Below, in pieces: positions 23,268 through 30,968 of a DNA stretch of 49,885 nucleotides. Positions within the stretch are counted from its first letter, which is position 1; each line of letters starts with the position of its first letter. The notes beneath the pieces were generated by a model, which worked only from the letters and a program-made list of their open reading frames with translations, was not told where the DNA came from and did no database searches. Both the position numbers and the translations under genes were made by a program. Source of the DNA: an uncultured Oscillospiraceae bacterium (GTDB taxonomy: Bacteria > Bacillota > Clostridia > Oscillospirales > Acutalibacteraceae); NCBI GenBank assembly GCA_900549155.1, contig URNF01000002.1:1-49885 (forward strand). The letters run 5' to 3'.

Positions 23268-24521
23268 TTATTCTTCGGTTTCGGGTTTTTCATGCACCGT
23301 GACCTCGATCTCCGAGGCACGCTGCTCGTCGGTGGCGGTCACCGTGACGGTGAGATTTTCAAAATCGAACGTGTCGCCGACGGCGGGGATCTTGCCGATG
23401 TGGGCGGTTACCCAGCCGTTGACGGTGGAAACATCTGTCTCCTCTTCCACGCCGAAGTGCTCGAAAAATTCCGAAAGCTCGGTCGAGGCGGGAACGGCAA
23501 AGGTGTTTTCGCCGATCTTGCGTATCTCGGCGGCGACGGTGTCGTGCTCGTCCCAAATTTCACCGACCAGCTCCTCGACGATGTCCTCGATGGTGACGAT
23601 GCCTTCCGTTCCGCCGAACTCGTCCACGACAACGGCGATGTGCACCTTTTTCTGCTGCAGCTGCTTCAAAAGCTCGGAGATCTTGACCGACGGCGGAATG
23701 AACAGCGCCGGCTGCAAGATGCTTTCGATGGTATTTTCCGTGCCGCGCAGATTGCGGTGGAAGTCCTTTTCGTTCACGACGCCGACGATGTTGTCTATCG
23801 TTTCACGATAGACGGGAATGCGGGAAAAGCCGGTCTCCTCAAACAGCTTTTGCAGCTCTGCGGGAGTTTCCTCGATGTCGATCGCGACCACGTCGATGCG
23901 CGGCGTGAGAATGTCGCCTGCGTCAAGGTCGGTGAACTCAATGACGTTGTGGAAAAGCTCCTTTTCGCCGCTGTCGATGCCGCCGTCCTGCTCCGCCTCG
24001 TCCACCAGCGTCAAAAGCTCGTCCTCGGTGATGCCGCCGCTTTTCTCCACGCGGATGAGACGGGAAACGGCACTTTTCAGGTGGATGAGCAGAAAGCTCA
24101 GCGGGAAAAACAGGGTGTTGAGCACCGTGACCGGACCGGACACTTTGAGCGCAAAGCTGTCGGCAGCTTCCTTTGCCAGGCTTTTCGGCGTGATCTCGCC
24201 GAAGATCAGCACCACCAGCGTCATGACGACGGTGGAAACGGTGGCGCCGTTGTTTTTGAAAAAGCTGACAAACAGCACCGTTGCAATACTGGCGGAGGAA
24301 ATGTTCACGATGTTGTTGCCGATGAGCACGGTGGCAAGCAGACGGTCATAGCTGTCGAGCAGCTTCATGACGCGCCGCGCGCGGCGGTCACCGTCGTTTG
24401 CCATGTTTTTGATGCGCACGCGGTTCAGAGACATATACGCCGTCTCGGTCGCCGAAAAAAAGGCGGACAAAGAGACAAGAACGATGAGGGCTAAAATGAG
24501 CCCGATACTGTGACTGTCCAT
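23268..24521 (-). CDS. CNNM/CBS-domain (HlyC/CorC family) transporter
   Basis: 417-residue membrane protein of the hemolysin C/CorC/CNNM family, linked to magnesium or cobalt efflux. The N-terminal DUF21 domain has about four hydrophobic segments (IGLILALIVLVSLSAFFS, LLATVLIGNNIVNI, VVMTLVVLIFGEITPKSLA); then paired CBS domains (ILTPRIDVVAID, RIPVYRETIDNIVGVV, VHIAVVVDEFGGTEGIVTIE) and the C-terminal CorC/HlyC domain (VNGWVTAHIGKIPAVGDTF). It starts ten bases after the PAP2 gene in the same direction. The transported ion is not shown by the sequence. Confidence 0.93.
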   Translation of the reverse strand: MDSHSIGLILALIVLVSLSAFFSATETAYMSLNRVRIKNMANDGDRRARRVMKLLDSYDRLLATVLIGNNIVNISSASIATVLFVSFFKNNGATVSTVVMTLVVLIFGEITPKSLAKEAADSFALKVSGPVTVLNTLFFPLSFLLIHLKSAVSRLIRVEKSGGITEDELLTLVDEAEQDGGIDSGEKELFHNVIEFTDLDAGDILTPRIDVVAIDIEETPAELQKLFEETGFSRIPVYRETIDNIVGVVNEKDFHRNLRGTENTIESILQPALFIPPSVKISELLKQLQQKKVHIAVVVDEFGGTEGIVTIEDIVEELVGEIWDEHDTVAAEIRKIGENTFAVPASTELSEFFEHFGVEEETDVSTVNGWVTAHIGKIPAVGDTFDFENLTVTVTATDEQRASEIEVTVHEKPETEE

Positions 24522-24531
24522 AGCGGATGTG

Positions 24532-25197
24532 TTAAACCTCTTTCTTTTTCAAACGGTTGCGGATGTCCGCATTAGTGATGAACTCGCAGGCGGGCTTGTC
24601 CGATGCTGCCATCCTGTTAAACCAAAAGCGGATGAGCAGCCACGCGCCGATGCCGCACAGCGTGCCGACCAGCGCGCCGCCGACGATGTCGGACGCATAG
24701 TGCACCTGGATATAGATGCGGGAAAAGCCGATGAGCAGCGCGAGGACATAGGCGAGGAAGCTATACTTCTTGTTGCCGCACAGAAACACCGCCGTCATGG
24801 CGGCAAACGACGCTGTCGCATGACCGGACGGGAAGGAATAGATCTCATTTTCCAGCCCGTGCCCGATCGCCTGCCAATAGGTGAAGAATGTGCTCAGCTC
24901 GTCGGCATAGGGGCGCGGGCGCGCGATGCCGTTTTTGAGCGCCAGGTTCGTGACAAGCAGTCCGAGCAGCAAAGCGACCAGCATGGTCGCGCCGGTGCGC
25001 CGTCCTTTTTTGAACAAAAGGCAGACGACGGCGACTGCGATGAAAAAGATACCGCCGTTGCCGAGCAGCGTGATAAACGGAAACAGCCAATCAAAAAAGC
25101 CGCCCGCCGCACTTTCATGCAGCGAAAAAGCGAAGTGCGACACCGCATTGTCCATCCCCGCAAAGGTCGCGTTGAGCCAGGCGGCAAATGCCGTCAT
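24532..25197 (-). CDS. PAP2-superfamily membrane phosphatase
   Basis: About 221 residues with five to six hydrophobic segments and all three phosphatase motifs: KNGIARPRPY, SFPSGHATASF and SRIYIQVHYASDIVGG. Likely an undecaprenyl-diphosphate or phosphatidate phosphatase acting outside the membrane. Start at ATG 25197 or TTG 25203; GGAGGGA precedes both. A longer frame begins inside the promoter and is rejected. It shares a -35 element with the divergent dehydrogenase. Confidence 0.92.
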   Translation of the reverse strand: MTAFAAWLNATFAGMDNAVSHFAFSLHESAAGGFFDWLFPFITLLGNGGIFFIAVAVVCLLFKKGRRTGATMLVALLLGLLVTNLALKNGIARPRPYADELSTFFTYWQAIGHGLENEIYSFPSGHATASFAAMTAVFLCGNKKYSFLAYVLALLIGFSRIYIQVHYASDIVGGALVGTLCGIGAWLLIRFWFNRMAASDKPACEFITNADIRNRLKKKEV

Positions 25198-25233
25198 TTC
25201 CAAAATGATCCCTCCAAAATATGTATTACGCAT

Positions 25234-25285
25234 AGAATACCACATATTTTTTATCATTGCAATAGCAAAAGAAATGTGGTAGAAT
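25234..25285. promoter_or_regulatory. Divergent promoters sharing one palindromic -35 box
   Basis: TTGCAA at 25257-25262 is self-complementary. On the plus strand 17 bases lead to TAGAAT (25280-25285); on the minus strand 17 bases lead to TATTCT (25234-25239). The flanks also mirror each other (ATACCACAT and ATGTGGTA). Confidence 0.8.
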
Positions 25286-25316
25286 GATGAAAACTGTGAA
25301 AAAGGATATGTCGGAT

Positions 25317-26264
25317 ATGAAAATTGTCTTGCTGGATGTGGACACGGTCACGAACGGCGACGTGTCGCTTGCGCCGATCGAGCGGCTGGGAGAGGTCGTC
25401 GGCTTTCCGCTTTTGCCGCCCGAAGAGGTAGCGGCGGCGATCGGCGATGCCGACGCCGTGGTGTGCAACAAAACGGAGATCACCGCTGCTGTGATGGCTG
25501 CCTGTAAAAATCTCAAATTCATCGGCGTGTTTGCAACGGGATATAATAACATTGACCTTGCGGCGGCAAAGGCGCGGGGGATCACGGTGTGCAATGTGCC
25601 CGGCTATTCCACCGACGCGGTGGCGCAGCATGTGTTTGCGATGGTGCTGTCCCTTGTCGGCAGCCTTGCCGCCTATGACCGCTCGGTGCACGCGGGCGAC
25701 TGGGTGCGGGAAAAGCGGTTCACCTATTTCCCCTATCCGCTGCATGAGCTGGCGGGCAAAACGCTCGGCATCTTCGGCTGCGGCGCGATCGGCAAAAAGG
25801 TCGCGGCGATCGGCAGGGCGTTCGGGATGGACATTCTGGTTTCGACCCGCACGCCCGCGCATTGCCCCGGCGAGACCTGCTGCTCGCCCGACGAGCTGTT
25901 TGCGGCAGCGGACGTGCTGACGTTCCACTGCCCGCTGACGCCCGAAACGCAGGGCATCATCAACCGCCGCACTCTGTCGCTGATGAAGCCGACGGCGCTG
26001 CTCATCAACACCGCACGCGGCGGCATCATGGACGAGGTCGCGGTGGCGGATGCGCTGCACGCGGGCGTGATCGCGGGCGCGGGCATCGATGTGCAGATCA
26101 AAGAGCCGATGGCGGCAGACAATCCGCTGCTTTCGGCACCGCATTGCATCCTCACGCCGCACATTGCGTGGGCGCCTTTCGAAACGCGGGTGCGGCTCAT
26201 CGACCGCGTCGCTGAAAATCTTTCTGCGTTCCAAAACGGCAGTCCCATCAACACCGTTATATAA
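25317..26264 (+). CDS. D-2-hydroxyacid dehydrogenase (glycerate dehydrogenase-like)
   Basis: 315-residue NAD(P)-dependent dehydrogenase of the D-isomer family. Rossmann motif GIFGCGAIGKKVAAIG, NTARGGIMDE with the substrate-binding Arg, and PHIAWAPFETR with the catalytic His. Closest in feel to glycerate/hydroxypyruvate reductases, but the substrate is uncertain. ATG 25317 has AAGGA ten bases upstream; earlier ATGs lie before the predicted transcription start. The beta-helix gene follows after 15 bases. Confidence 0.92.
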   Translation: MKIVLLDVDTVTNGDVSLAPIERLGEVVGFPLLPPEEVAAAIGDADAVVCNKTEITAAVMAACKNLKFIGVFATGYNNIDLAAAKARGITVCNVPGYSTDAVAQHVFAMVLSLVGSLAAYDRSVHAGDWVREKRFTYFPYPLHELAGKTLGIFGCGAIGKKVAAIGRAFGMDILVSTRTPAHCPGETCCSPDELFAAADVLTFHCPLTPETQGIINRRTLSLMKPTALLINTARGGIMDEVAVADALHAGVIAGAGIDVQIKEPMAADNPLLSAPHCILTPHIAWAPFETRVRLIDRVAENLSAFQNGSPINTVI

Positions 26265-26279
26265 TAAAGGAGAGTATGT

Positions 26280-26945
26280 ATGAACATTGCCATGACGACC
26301 GATGCTCTGTTTGACCTGACCCACACGCAGGCAGCCCCGCTGCTCCAAAAGCACCCCTATCCGTGGGAAGCGCTTAAAGAGATCGGCGCGTTCATCCTCG
26401 AACTGGGGAAAACGCTGTCCCCCGACGAATACGACCATCCCGCCGAAACGGTGTGGATTCACAAAACGGCAAAGGTGTTCCCGTCCGCCTATATCGGCGA
26501 GAACGTCATCATCGGTGCAGAGACAGAGGTGCGGCACTGCGCATTCATTCGCGGCAACGCGCTGGTGGGTGCGGGCGCTGTGGTGGGCAATTCCACGGAG
26601 CTCAAAAACGTCATCCTGTTCGACAACGTGCAGGTGCCGCATTATAACTATGTCGGCGATTCGATCCTGGGGTATAAGTCCCACATGGGCGCAGGATCGA
26701 TCACGTCCAACGTCAAAAGCGACAAAACGCCGGTTTCCATCCGCGCCGACGAGCGGGTGGAAACGGGACTCAAAAAGATGGGCGCGGTGCTCGGCGACCA
26801 TGTCGAGGTCGGCTGCGGAAGCGTGCTGAATCCCGGCACGGTCATCGGCAGCGGCAGTCAGATCTATCCGCTGTCGGCGGTGCGCGGCTTTGTCCCTGCA
26901 AACAGCATCTATAAGCATCAGGGCGAGGTCGTCAAAAAGCGCTGA
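26280..26945 (+). CDS. Left-handed beta-helix (hexapeptide) nucleotidyl/acyltransferase-like protein
   Basis: 221 residues. After an N-terminal helical region (PYPWEALKEIGAFI) comes a left-handed beta-helix: IHKTAKVFPSAYIGENVIIGAE, NALVGAGAVVGNSTELKNVIL, and GDHVEVGCGSVLNPGTVIGSG (read as successive coils). It resembles the C-terminal acyltransferase half of GlmU without the pyrophosphorylase half. Relatives are often annotated as UDP-N-acetylglucosamine pyrophosphorylase-like; activity is unproven. GGAGAG precedes the ATG. Operon with the dehydrogenase, and a terminator follows. Confidence 0.85.
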   Translation: MNIAMTTDALFDLTHTQAAPLLQKHPYPWEALKEIGAFILELGKTLSPDEYDHPAETVWIHKTAKVFPSAYIGENVIIGAETEVRHCAFIRGNALVGAGAVVGNSTELKNVILFDNVQVPHYNYVGDSILGYKSHMGAGSITSNVKSDKTPVSIRADERVETGLKKMGAVLGDHVEVGCGSVLNPGTVIGSGSQIYPLSAVRGFVPANSIYKHQGEVVKKR

Positions 26946-26980
26946 CACACGGTTGATGCGCAGACTTTTTGACTGAGAAT

Positions 26981-27013
26981 GTGCGGGAAGTGCTTTGCAC
27001 TCCCGCACTTTTT
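26981..27013 (+). terminator. Terminator of the dehydrogenase operon
   Basis: GTGCGGG/CCCGCAC and AGTGC/GCACT pair with one bulged base around TTT, followed by a T-rich tail. Confidence 0.88.
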
Positions 27014-27036
27014 CCTTTTCTTGCAATCTCTTTATA

Positions 27037-27166
27037 TTCAGCGCACACACTGCGCGCAAATTGACCGAGATTTTTTTATAATCAGCGCACACACTGCGCA
27101 AATACGCCGTGCAGTCTGTAGGACTGCACGGCGTATTTGACCAAGGAAGCGCTTCGCGCTTCCTTG
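27037..27166. repeat. Direct repeats and two tandem perfect hairpins
   Basis: A TCAGCGCACACACTGCGC repeat occurs at 27038-27055 and 27082-27099. A perfect 17-bp hairpin follows (27100-27116 with 27122-27138, arms containing TACGCCGTGCAGTC), then an 11-bp hairpin (27142-27152 with 27156-27166). They end just before the next promoter. No coding frame is apparent. Confidence 0.75.
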
Positions 27167-27168
27167 CG

Positions 27169-27197
27169 TTGACAAGTATACTATTTTGTGCTACACT
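27169..27197 (+). promoter_or_regulatory. Promoter of the PAP2-SGNH-asnA operon
   Basis: TTGACA-N17-TACACT with a perfect -35, 36 bases before the GTG start at 27233. The rplM promoter has the same two hexamers. Confidence 0.88.
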
Positions 27198-27232
27198 GAA
27201 ACCGTTCATTTCAAAGTAAGGGCGGACGAAGC

Positions 27233-27862
27233 GTGAAGGCTTGGTTTGAGAAATATCGACATTTGCTGCTGCTGCCGCTGCTGTTCGGCGCAGTATCCTT
27301 TTTATATTTTCTGACATCCCACGGAGACACCGCCGTTTTGGTGCATGTTCCGCTGGACGATAAAATTCCGTTTGTACCTGCGTTTATCCTGCCGTATGTG
27401 CTGTGGTATGCGTATGTGCCGCTGCTGATGCTGGCGGTCGGGGTGCGGGACAAACGCGCGTTTTATCGCCAGTGCGCGACGCTGTTTTCCGGCGTGGTGC
27501 TGAGCATTTTGGTGTTCATCTTCTTTCCGTCCGCGATCGATTTTCGACCGACGGCGGAGGGGGACGGCTTGTGGCTTTGGATCTGCCGCATCGTTTTTGC
27601 AAACGATCTGCCGCGCAACGTCTGCCCGAGCCTGCACTGCTTTGAGGCGGTCATCGTACATCTGACGGCTTTCCATCATCCGTCGCTGCACAAACGCTAT
27701 GGGTGGCGGACGCTGTCCGTTATTGCGGCGGTGCTCATCTGTGCATCCACGGTGTTTGTCAAACAACATTCGGTCGTGGATGTTGTGTGCGGCGTGCTGC
27801 TGGCGTTTGCCGTGTATGCACTGAACTATGGCGTATTGTGGCGCGAAAAGCGCGCACACTGA
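27233..27862 (+). CDS. PAP2-type integral membrane phosphatase-like protein
   Basis: 209 residues, GTG start. About six hydrophobic segments. Phosphatase motif 2 appears as CPSLHCFEAVIVH and motif 3 as VKQHSVVDVVCG; the KxxxxxxRP motif is not clear, so this is a divergent PAP2 (the PSLH type seen in lipid phosphatases and inositol-phosphoceramide synthase-like proteins). It is the first gene of an operon, 17 bases before the SGNH gene. A role in lipid turnover is inferred. Confidence 0.82.
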   Translation: MKAWFEKYRHLLLLPLLFGAVSFLYFLTSHGDTAVLVHVPLDDKIPFVPAFILPYVLWYAYVPLLMLAVGVRDKRAFYRQCATLFSGVVLSILVFIFFPSAIDFRPTAEGDGLWLWICRIVFANDLPRNVCPSLHCFEAVIVHLTAFHHPSLHKRYGWRTLSVIAAVLICASTVFVKQHSVVDVVCGVLLAFAVYALNYGVLWREKRAH

Positions 27863-27879
27863 GAAAGGACGGCGGTCGT

Positions 27880-28572
27880 ATGAAGGGACAATGGGGCGTG
27901 ATGCTGCTCATCGGTATCGTGCTGCTCATTTTGGCGGTGCTGGTTATCATGCTGGCGGTGCGGGGCATTACGTTTCGCGTCAAACGGGTCGCCTGCGTCG
28001 GCGACAGCATCACGAAAAACGGCTATTGGGAGAACAATCTCCAAAAATCGCTGTCCGCGGAGCGGTATGAGGTCAAGGGCTTCGGCGTGAACGGCGCGAC
28101 GGCGCTTTCGGCGGGTATCGACAACGATACGTCGGAGAAGGGTTATACGCTGCAGCCGGAATATGACGACAGCCTTGCCTATCAGCCCGACATTGTCGTT
28201 ATCATGCTCGGCACGAACGACTCAAAGCCGTTCAACTGGGAAATGCCGGACAATGCCAACGCGGCGCAATTTCGCGCCGATCTCACGGCGCTTGTCGAAA
28301 GCTATAAAGCGCTGAAGACCAAGCCGCATATATATCTCGCGCTGCCGCCGACGGCATTTTCGGATTTTGCGCAAATTCAGAACGAGACCGTTGAAAACGA
28401 CATCATCCCCGCCATCCGCGAGGTGGCGGCGGCGACGGGCGCCACGGTGATCGACACCCACAGCGCCAACAAAAACGCACAGGATGATTTTGTTGACGGC
28501 GTGCATCCGTCCTCGGATGCGGGCAGAAAGCTGCTGGCACAGACGGTGGCAAACGCGATCCTCGGGAAATAA
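27880..28572 (+). CDS. Membrane-anchored SGNH/GDSL hydrolase
   Basis: 230 residues. N-terminal signal anchor (WGVMLLIGIVLLILAVLVIM), then an SGNH fold outside the membrane: block I VGDSITKNGYW with the nucleophile Ser, Gly in FGVNGATAL, Asn in IMLGTNDSKP, and the C-terminal DGVHPSSDAG holding Asp and His. It should be an esterase or lipase acting on acylated wall or membrane material. GAGAAAGG precedes the ATG. asnA follows after 12 bases. Confidence 0.9.
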   Translation: MKGQWGVMLLIGIVLLILAVLVIMLAVRGITFRVKRVACVGDSITKNGYWENNLQKSLSAERYEVKGFGVNGATALSAGIDNDTSEKGYTLQPEYDDSLAYQPDIVVIMLGTNDSKPFNWEMPDNANAAQFRADLTALVESYKALKTKPHIYLALPPTAFSDFAQIQNETVENDIIPAIREVAAATGATVIDTHSANKNAQDDFVDGVHPSSDAGRKLLAQTVANAILGK

Positions 28573-28584
28573 AGGAGATTTCAC

Positions 28585-29574
28585 ATGGGAGCCTATAAAA
28601 GCAAATTGGATGTCCTCACAACACAAAACGCGATCCGCATGCTGCGGCATCGCTTTGAGGAAGAGCTGTGCAGTGCGCTGTGCATCACCCGCGCTTCCGC
28701 ACCGCTGTTTCTGAAAAAGGGCAGCGGACTCAACGACGATCTGAACGGCGTGGAGCGCCCCGTCGGCTTTGACGTGCGCGAAACGGGCGCGGTCGCCGAG
28801 GTCGTGCACAGCCTTGCAAAATGGAAGCGCGTCGCACTGAAAAAATACGGCTTTGCCATGCACACGGGACTGTATACCGACATGAACGCCATCCGCCGCG
28901 ACGAGGTGTGCGACAGCATCCACTCGCTGTATGTCGATCAGTGGGACTGGGAAAAGGTCATCGCGAAAGAGGATCGCACGGTCGCGTATCTCAAGGACAC
29001 GGTGCGCCGCATCTACGGCGCGGTGCTGGTGACGGCGGACGAGGTGCAGCGGCAGTATCCCGTGCTCGACAACTATCTGCCGCGCGACATTGCGTTCACC
29101 ACCACATATGAGCTGGAAGAAAAATATCCGACGCTGACGCCCAAAGAGCGGGAAAACGCCGCCGCGAAGGCATACGGCGCGGTGTTCCTCATGGAGATCG
29201 GCGACAGGCTGAAAAGCGGCGAAAAGCACGACGGCCGCGCGCCGGACTATGACGATTGGCATTTGAACGGCGACATTTTGGTGTATAACCGCGTGACCGA
29301 CGCAGCGTTCGAGCTGTCGTCCATGGGCATCCGCGTGGATGCCGACAGCCTTGTGCGTCAGCTGACGGCGGAAAATATGCTTGAAAGACTGGAGCTGCCG
29401 TTCCACAAGGCGCTTGCGGCAGGCGAGCTGCCGCTGTCCATCGGTGGCGGCATCGGACAGTCCCGTCTTTGCATGCTGCTGCTGCAAAAGGCGCACATCG
29501 GCGAGGTGCACGCCTCTCTCTGGCCGGAAAGCGAGCTTGCCCGCTGTCGGGAAATGGGTGTTGAGCTGCTGTGA
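28585..29574 (+). CDS. asnA: Aspartate-ammonia ligase (asparagine synthetase A)
   Basis: 329 residues, full length. Ammonia-dependent asparagine synthesis from aspartate and ATP in the cytoplasm. Typical segments: NAIRMLRHRFEEELC, KGSGLNDDLNGVERPV, MNAIRRDE, DQWDWEKVI, GRAPDYDDWHLNGDI and GGGIGQSRLCMLLL (class II aminoacyl-tRNA synthetase-like core). AAGGAGA precedes the ATG. Its stop overlaps the next start (GTGA). Confidence 0.97.
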   Translation: MGAYKSKLDVLTTQNAIRMLRHRFEEELCSALCITRASAPLFLKKGSGLNDDLNGVERPVGFDVRETGAVAEVVHSLAKWKRVALKKYGFAMHTGLYTDMNAIRRDEVCDSIHSLYVDQWDWEKVIAKEDRTVAYLKDTVRRIYGAVLVTADEVQRQYPVLDNYLPRDIAFTTTYELEEKYPTLTPKERENAAAKAYGAVFLMEIGDRLKSGEKHDGRAPDYDDWHLNGDILVYNRVTDAAFELSSMGIRVDADSLVRQLTAENMLERLELPFHKALAAGELPLSIGGGIGQSRLCMLLLQKAHIGEVHASLWPESELARCREMGVELL

Positions 29575-29888
29575 ATACCTTTGATCTCATTTATGAACAG
29601 GTGCGCCGCATCCCGCGCGGGCGGGTGGCAAGCTATGGGCTTGTCGCGCTGCTGGCGGGCAATCCGCGCTGGTCGCGGGTGGTGGGGTATGCGCTGCACG
29701 TCAACCCCGACCCCGCAGGCATCCCCTGTCACCGCGTGGTGAAAAAGGACGGCACGCTGTCCGAGGCATTTGCGTTCGGCGGCAGGGAAGAACACAGAAG
29801 ACGGCTTGCCGCCGAGGGCGTGGCATTTTTGCCCGACGGCAGGGTGGACATGGAAAATTATTTGGTCCGCGAGGACGAATTGCTTTGA
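29571..29888 (+). CDS. Short MGMT-family protein (alkyltransferase domain)
   Basis: 105 residues, GTG start overlapping the asnA stop by four bases. It is only the DNA-binding/active-site domain of O6-alkylguanine-DNA alkyltransferases: IPRGRVASYGLVALLAG, SRVVGYALHVNP, and IPCHRVVKKDG. The reactive Cys of PCHRV is kept, unlike alkyltransferase-like proteins in which it is Trp or Ala. It may repair alkylated guanine or flag it for other repair. Confidence 0.92.
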   Translation: MNTFDLIYEQVRRIPRGRVASYGLVALLAGNPRWSRVVGYALHVNPDPAGIPCHRVVKKDGTLSEAFAFGGREEHRRRLAAEGVAFLPDGRVDMENYLVREDELL

Positions 29889-29906
29889 AGAAAGGAAGGT
29901 GGCGTC

Positions 29907-30278
29907 ATGCATTTGCAGGAATCGGGCGAAATGTATCTGGAGACCATCTATGTTTTGGATAAGGAGAAAAACGGCGTGCGTGCCGTGGATGTGGCGGAGC
30001 ACCGCGGGTATTCCAAGCCCAGTGTCAGCCGCGCGGTCAGCGTGCTCAAAAAGGGCGGTATGCTGACGGTGGATGCCGCAGGTCTTTTGCATCTCACCGC
30101 CGCGGGCGAAGAGATCGCCCGCAAGATCTATGAGCGCCACACCGTCATGACCGATTTTCTCATCCGCATCGGCGTGGACGAGGAAACGGCGGCGGCAGAC
30201 GCCTGCAGGATCGAGCACGCGCTCAGCGACGTGTCCTTTGAAGCGATCAAGCGCCATGCACGCGGTGAAAAAAAATAA
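29907..30278 (+). CDS. DtxR-family metal-dependent repressor
   Basis: 123 residues: winged HTH (VAEHRGYSKPSVSRAVSVL) and a dimerisation/metal domain, with no SH3-like third domain. Aligned by eye with DtxR and MntR, the ligand positions read Met9, His78, Cys100, Glu103 and His104 (GEMYLETIY, ERHTVM, ACRIEHALSD). Met and Cys at these places resemble iron-sensing DtxR, not manganese-sensing MntR (Asp and Glu). GGAAGG precedes the ATG. Last gene of the asnA operon; its targets are unknown. Confidence 0.92.
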   Translation: MHLQESGEMYLETIYVLDKEKNGVRAVDVAEHRGYSKPSVSRAVSVLKKGGMLTVDAAGLLHLTAAGEEIARKIYERHTVMTDFLIRIGVDEETAAADACRIEHALSDVSFEAIKRHARGEKK

Positions 30279-30290
30279 GAAACCTATCGA

Positions 30291-30327
30291 AAAATCCGCT
30301 TTTTCAAAAAAATTGCGGATTTTTTCA
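30291..30327 (+). terminator. Terminator of the asnA-dtxR operon
   Basis: AAATCCGC pairs with GCGGATTT and is followed by a T tract, about 12 bases after the repressor stop. Confidence 0.85.
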
Positions 30328-30335
30328 AAAAACAC

Positions 30336-30364
30336 TTGAAGTTCAAATGAACCTGTGTTATAAT
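30336..30364 (+). promoter_or_regulatory. Promoter of the DUF1836-NfeD-flotillin operon
   Basis: TTGAAG-N17-TATAAT, 30 bases before the ATG at 30395, with AAGGAG in between. Confidence 0.88.
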
Positions 30365-30394
30365 CATGTTACCCCAAGATAAGGAGCTGTGATT

Positions 30395-30958
30395 ATGTAT
30401 GACAAGCTGGTGCCGGGAACCGTCATGCCGTATACCGATGTAGCGGGCGGCATGTTCTCCGTCTTTCGACCGATGATCACGGCGACCGACGGATTGACGC
30501 TCGGGCAGGTCAGCGCGCTGACGGGGCTTGAGTATTCCACGGTGCAAAACTGGGTGAAGCGCGGCTTTGTCGCGCATCCGGTGCAAAAAAAATATTATGA
30601 ACGGCAGCTTGCCCGCATCCTGCTGATCGCCGCACTGCGCGACTGTCTCAAAATTGAGCAGATCGCGGCGCTGCTCTCCACGGTGAACGGCGATGTTGAG
30701 GATACGGGCGACGACATCATTTCGGAGAGCGAGCTGTATGATTATCTGTGTGAGGCGGTGCGGCTTCTGGACGTCGACCGTTTGTCCGAGGACGCGGTGG
30801 ACGCGGCGGTGGCGCAGGTGACGGCAAACTATGTCGGGCCGGACGCGACCGCGAAGGTGCGGCTTTCGGCGGCGCTGCGGGTGATGGTGCTTGCCTTTAT
30901 GGCTGGCTGTCTTGCCCGCGAGGCGACGCTTAGGCTTGCTGCGCTGCAAAACACATGA
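30395..30958 (+). CDS. DUF1836 protein with MerR-like HTH
   Basis: 187 residues. The central segment LTLGQVSALTGLEYSTVQNWVKRGFV is a MerR-like helix-turn-helix, followed by KKYYERQLARILLIAALRDCLKIEQIAALL (read in parts) as in DUF1836 proteins. The C-terminus is helical and Ala-rich. It is probably a DNA-binding regulator. Start at 30395 with AAGGAG eight bases upstream. The NfeD-like gene follows after ten bases. Confidence 0.85.
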   Translation: MYDKLVPGTVMPYTDVAGGMFSVFRPMITATDGLTLGQVSALTGLEYSTVQNWVKRGFVAHPVQKKYYERQLARILLIAALRDCLKIEQIAALLSTVNGDVEDTGDDIISESELYDYLCEAVRLLDVDRLSEDAVDAAVAQVTANYVGPDATAKVRLSAALRVMVLAFMAGCLAREATLRLAALQNT

Positions 30959-30968
30959 GGGGAGTGGA

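Noticed and set aside
25254..27317. 687-residue minus-strand frame opposite the dehydrogenase and beta-helix genes
   Set aside because: Low-complexity Arg/His composition, no motifs, crosses two clear genes and their promoter.
28222..29511. 429-residue minus-strand frame opposite asnA
   Set aside because: Shadow of asnA, which matches its family over the full length.
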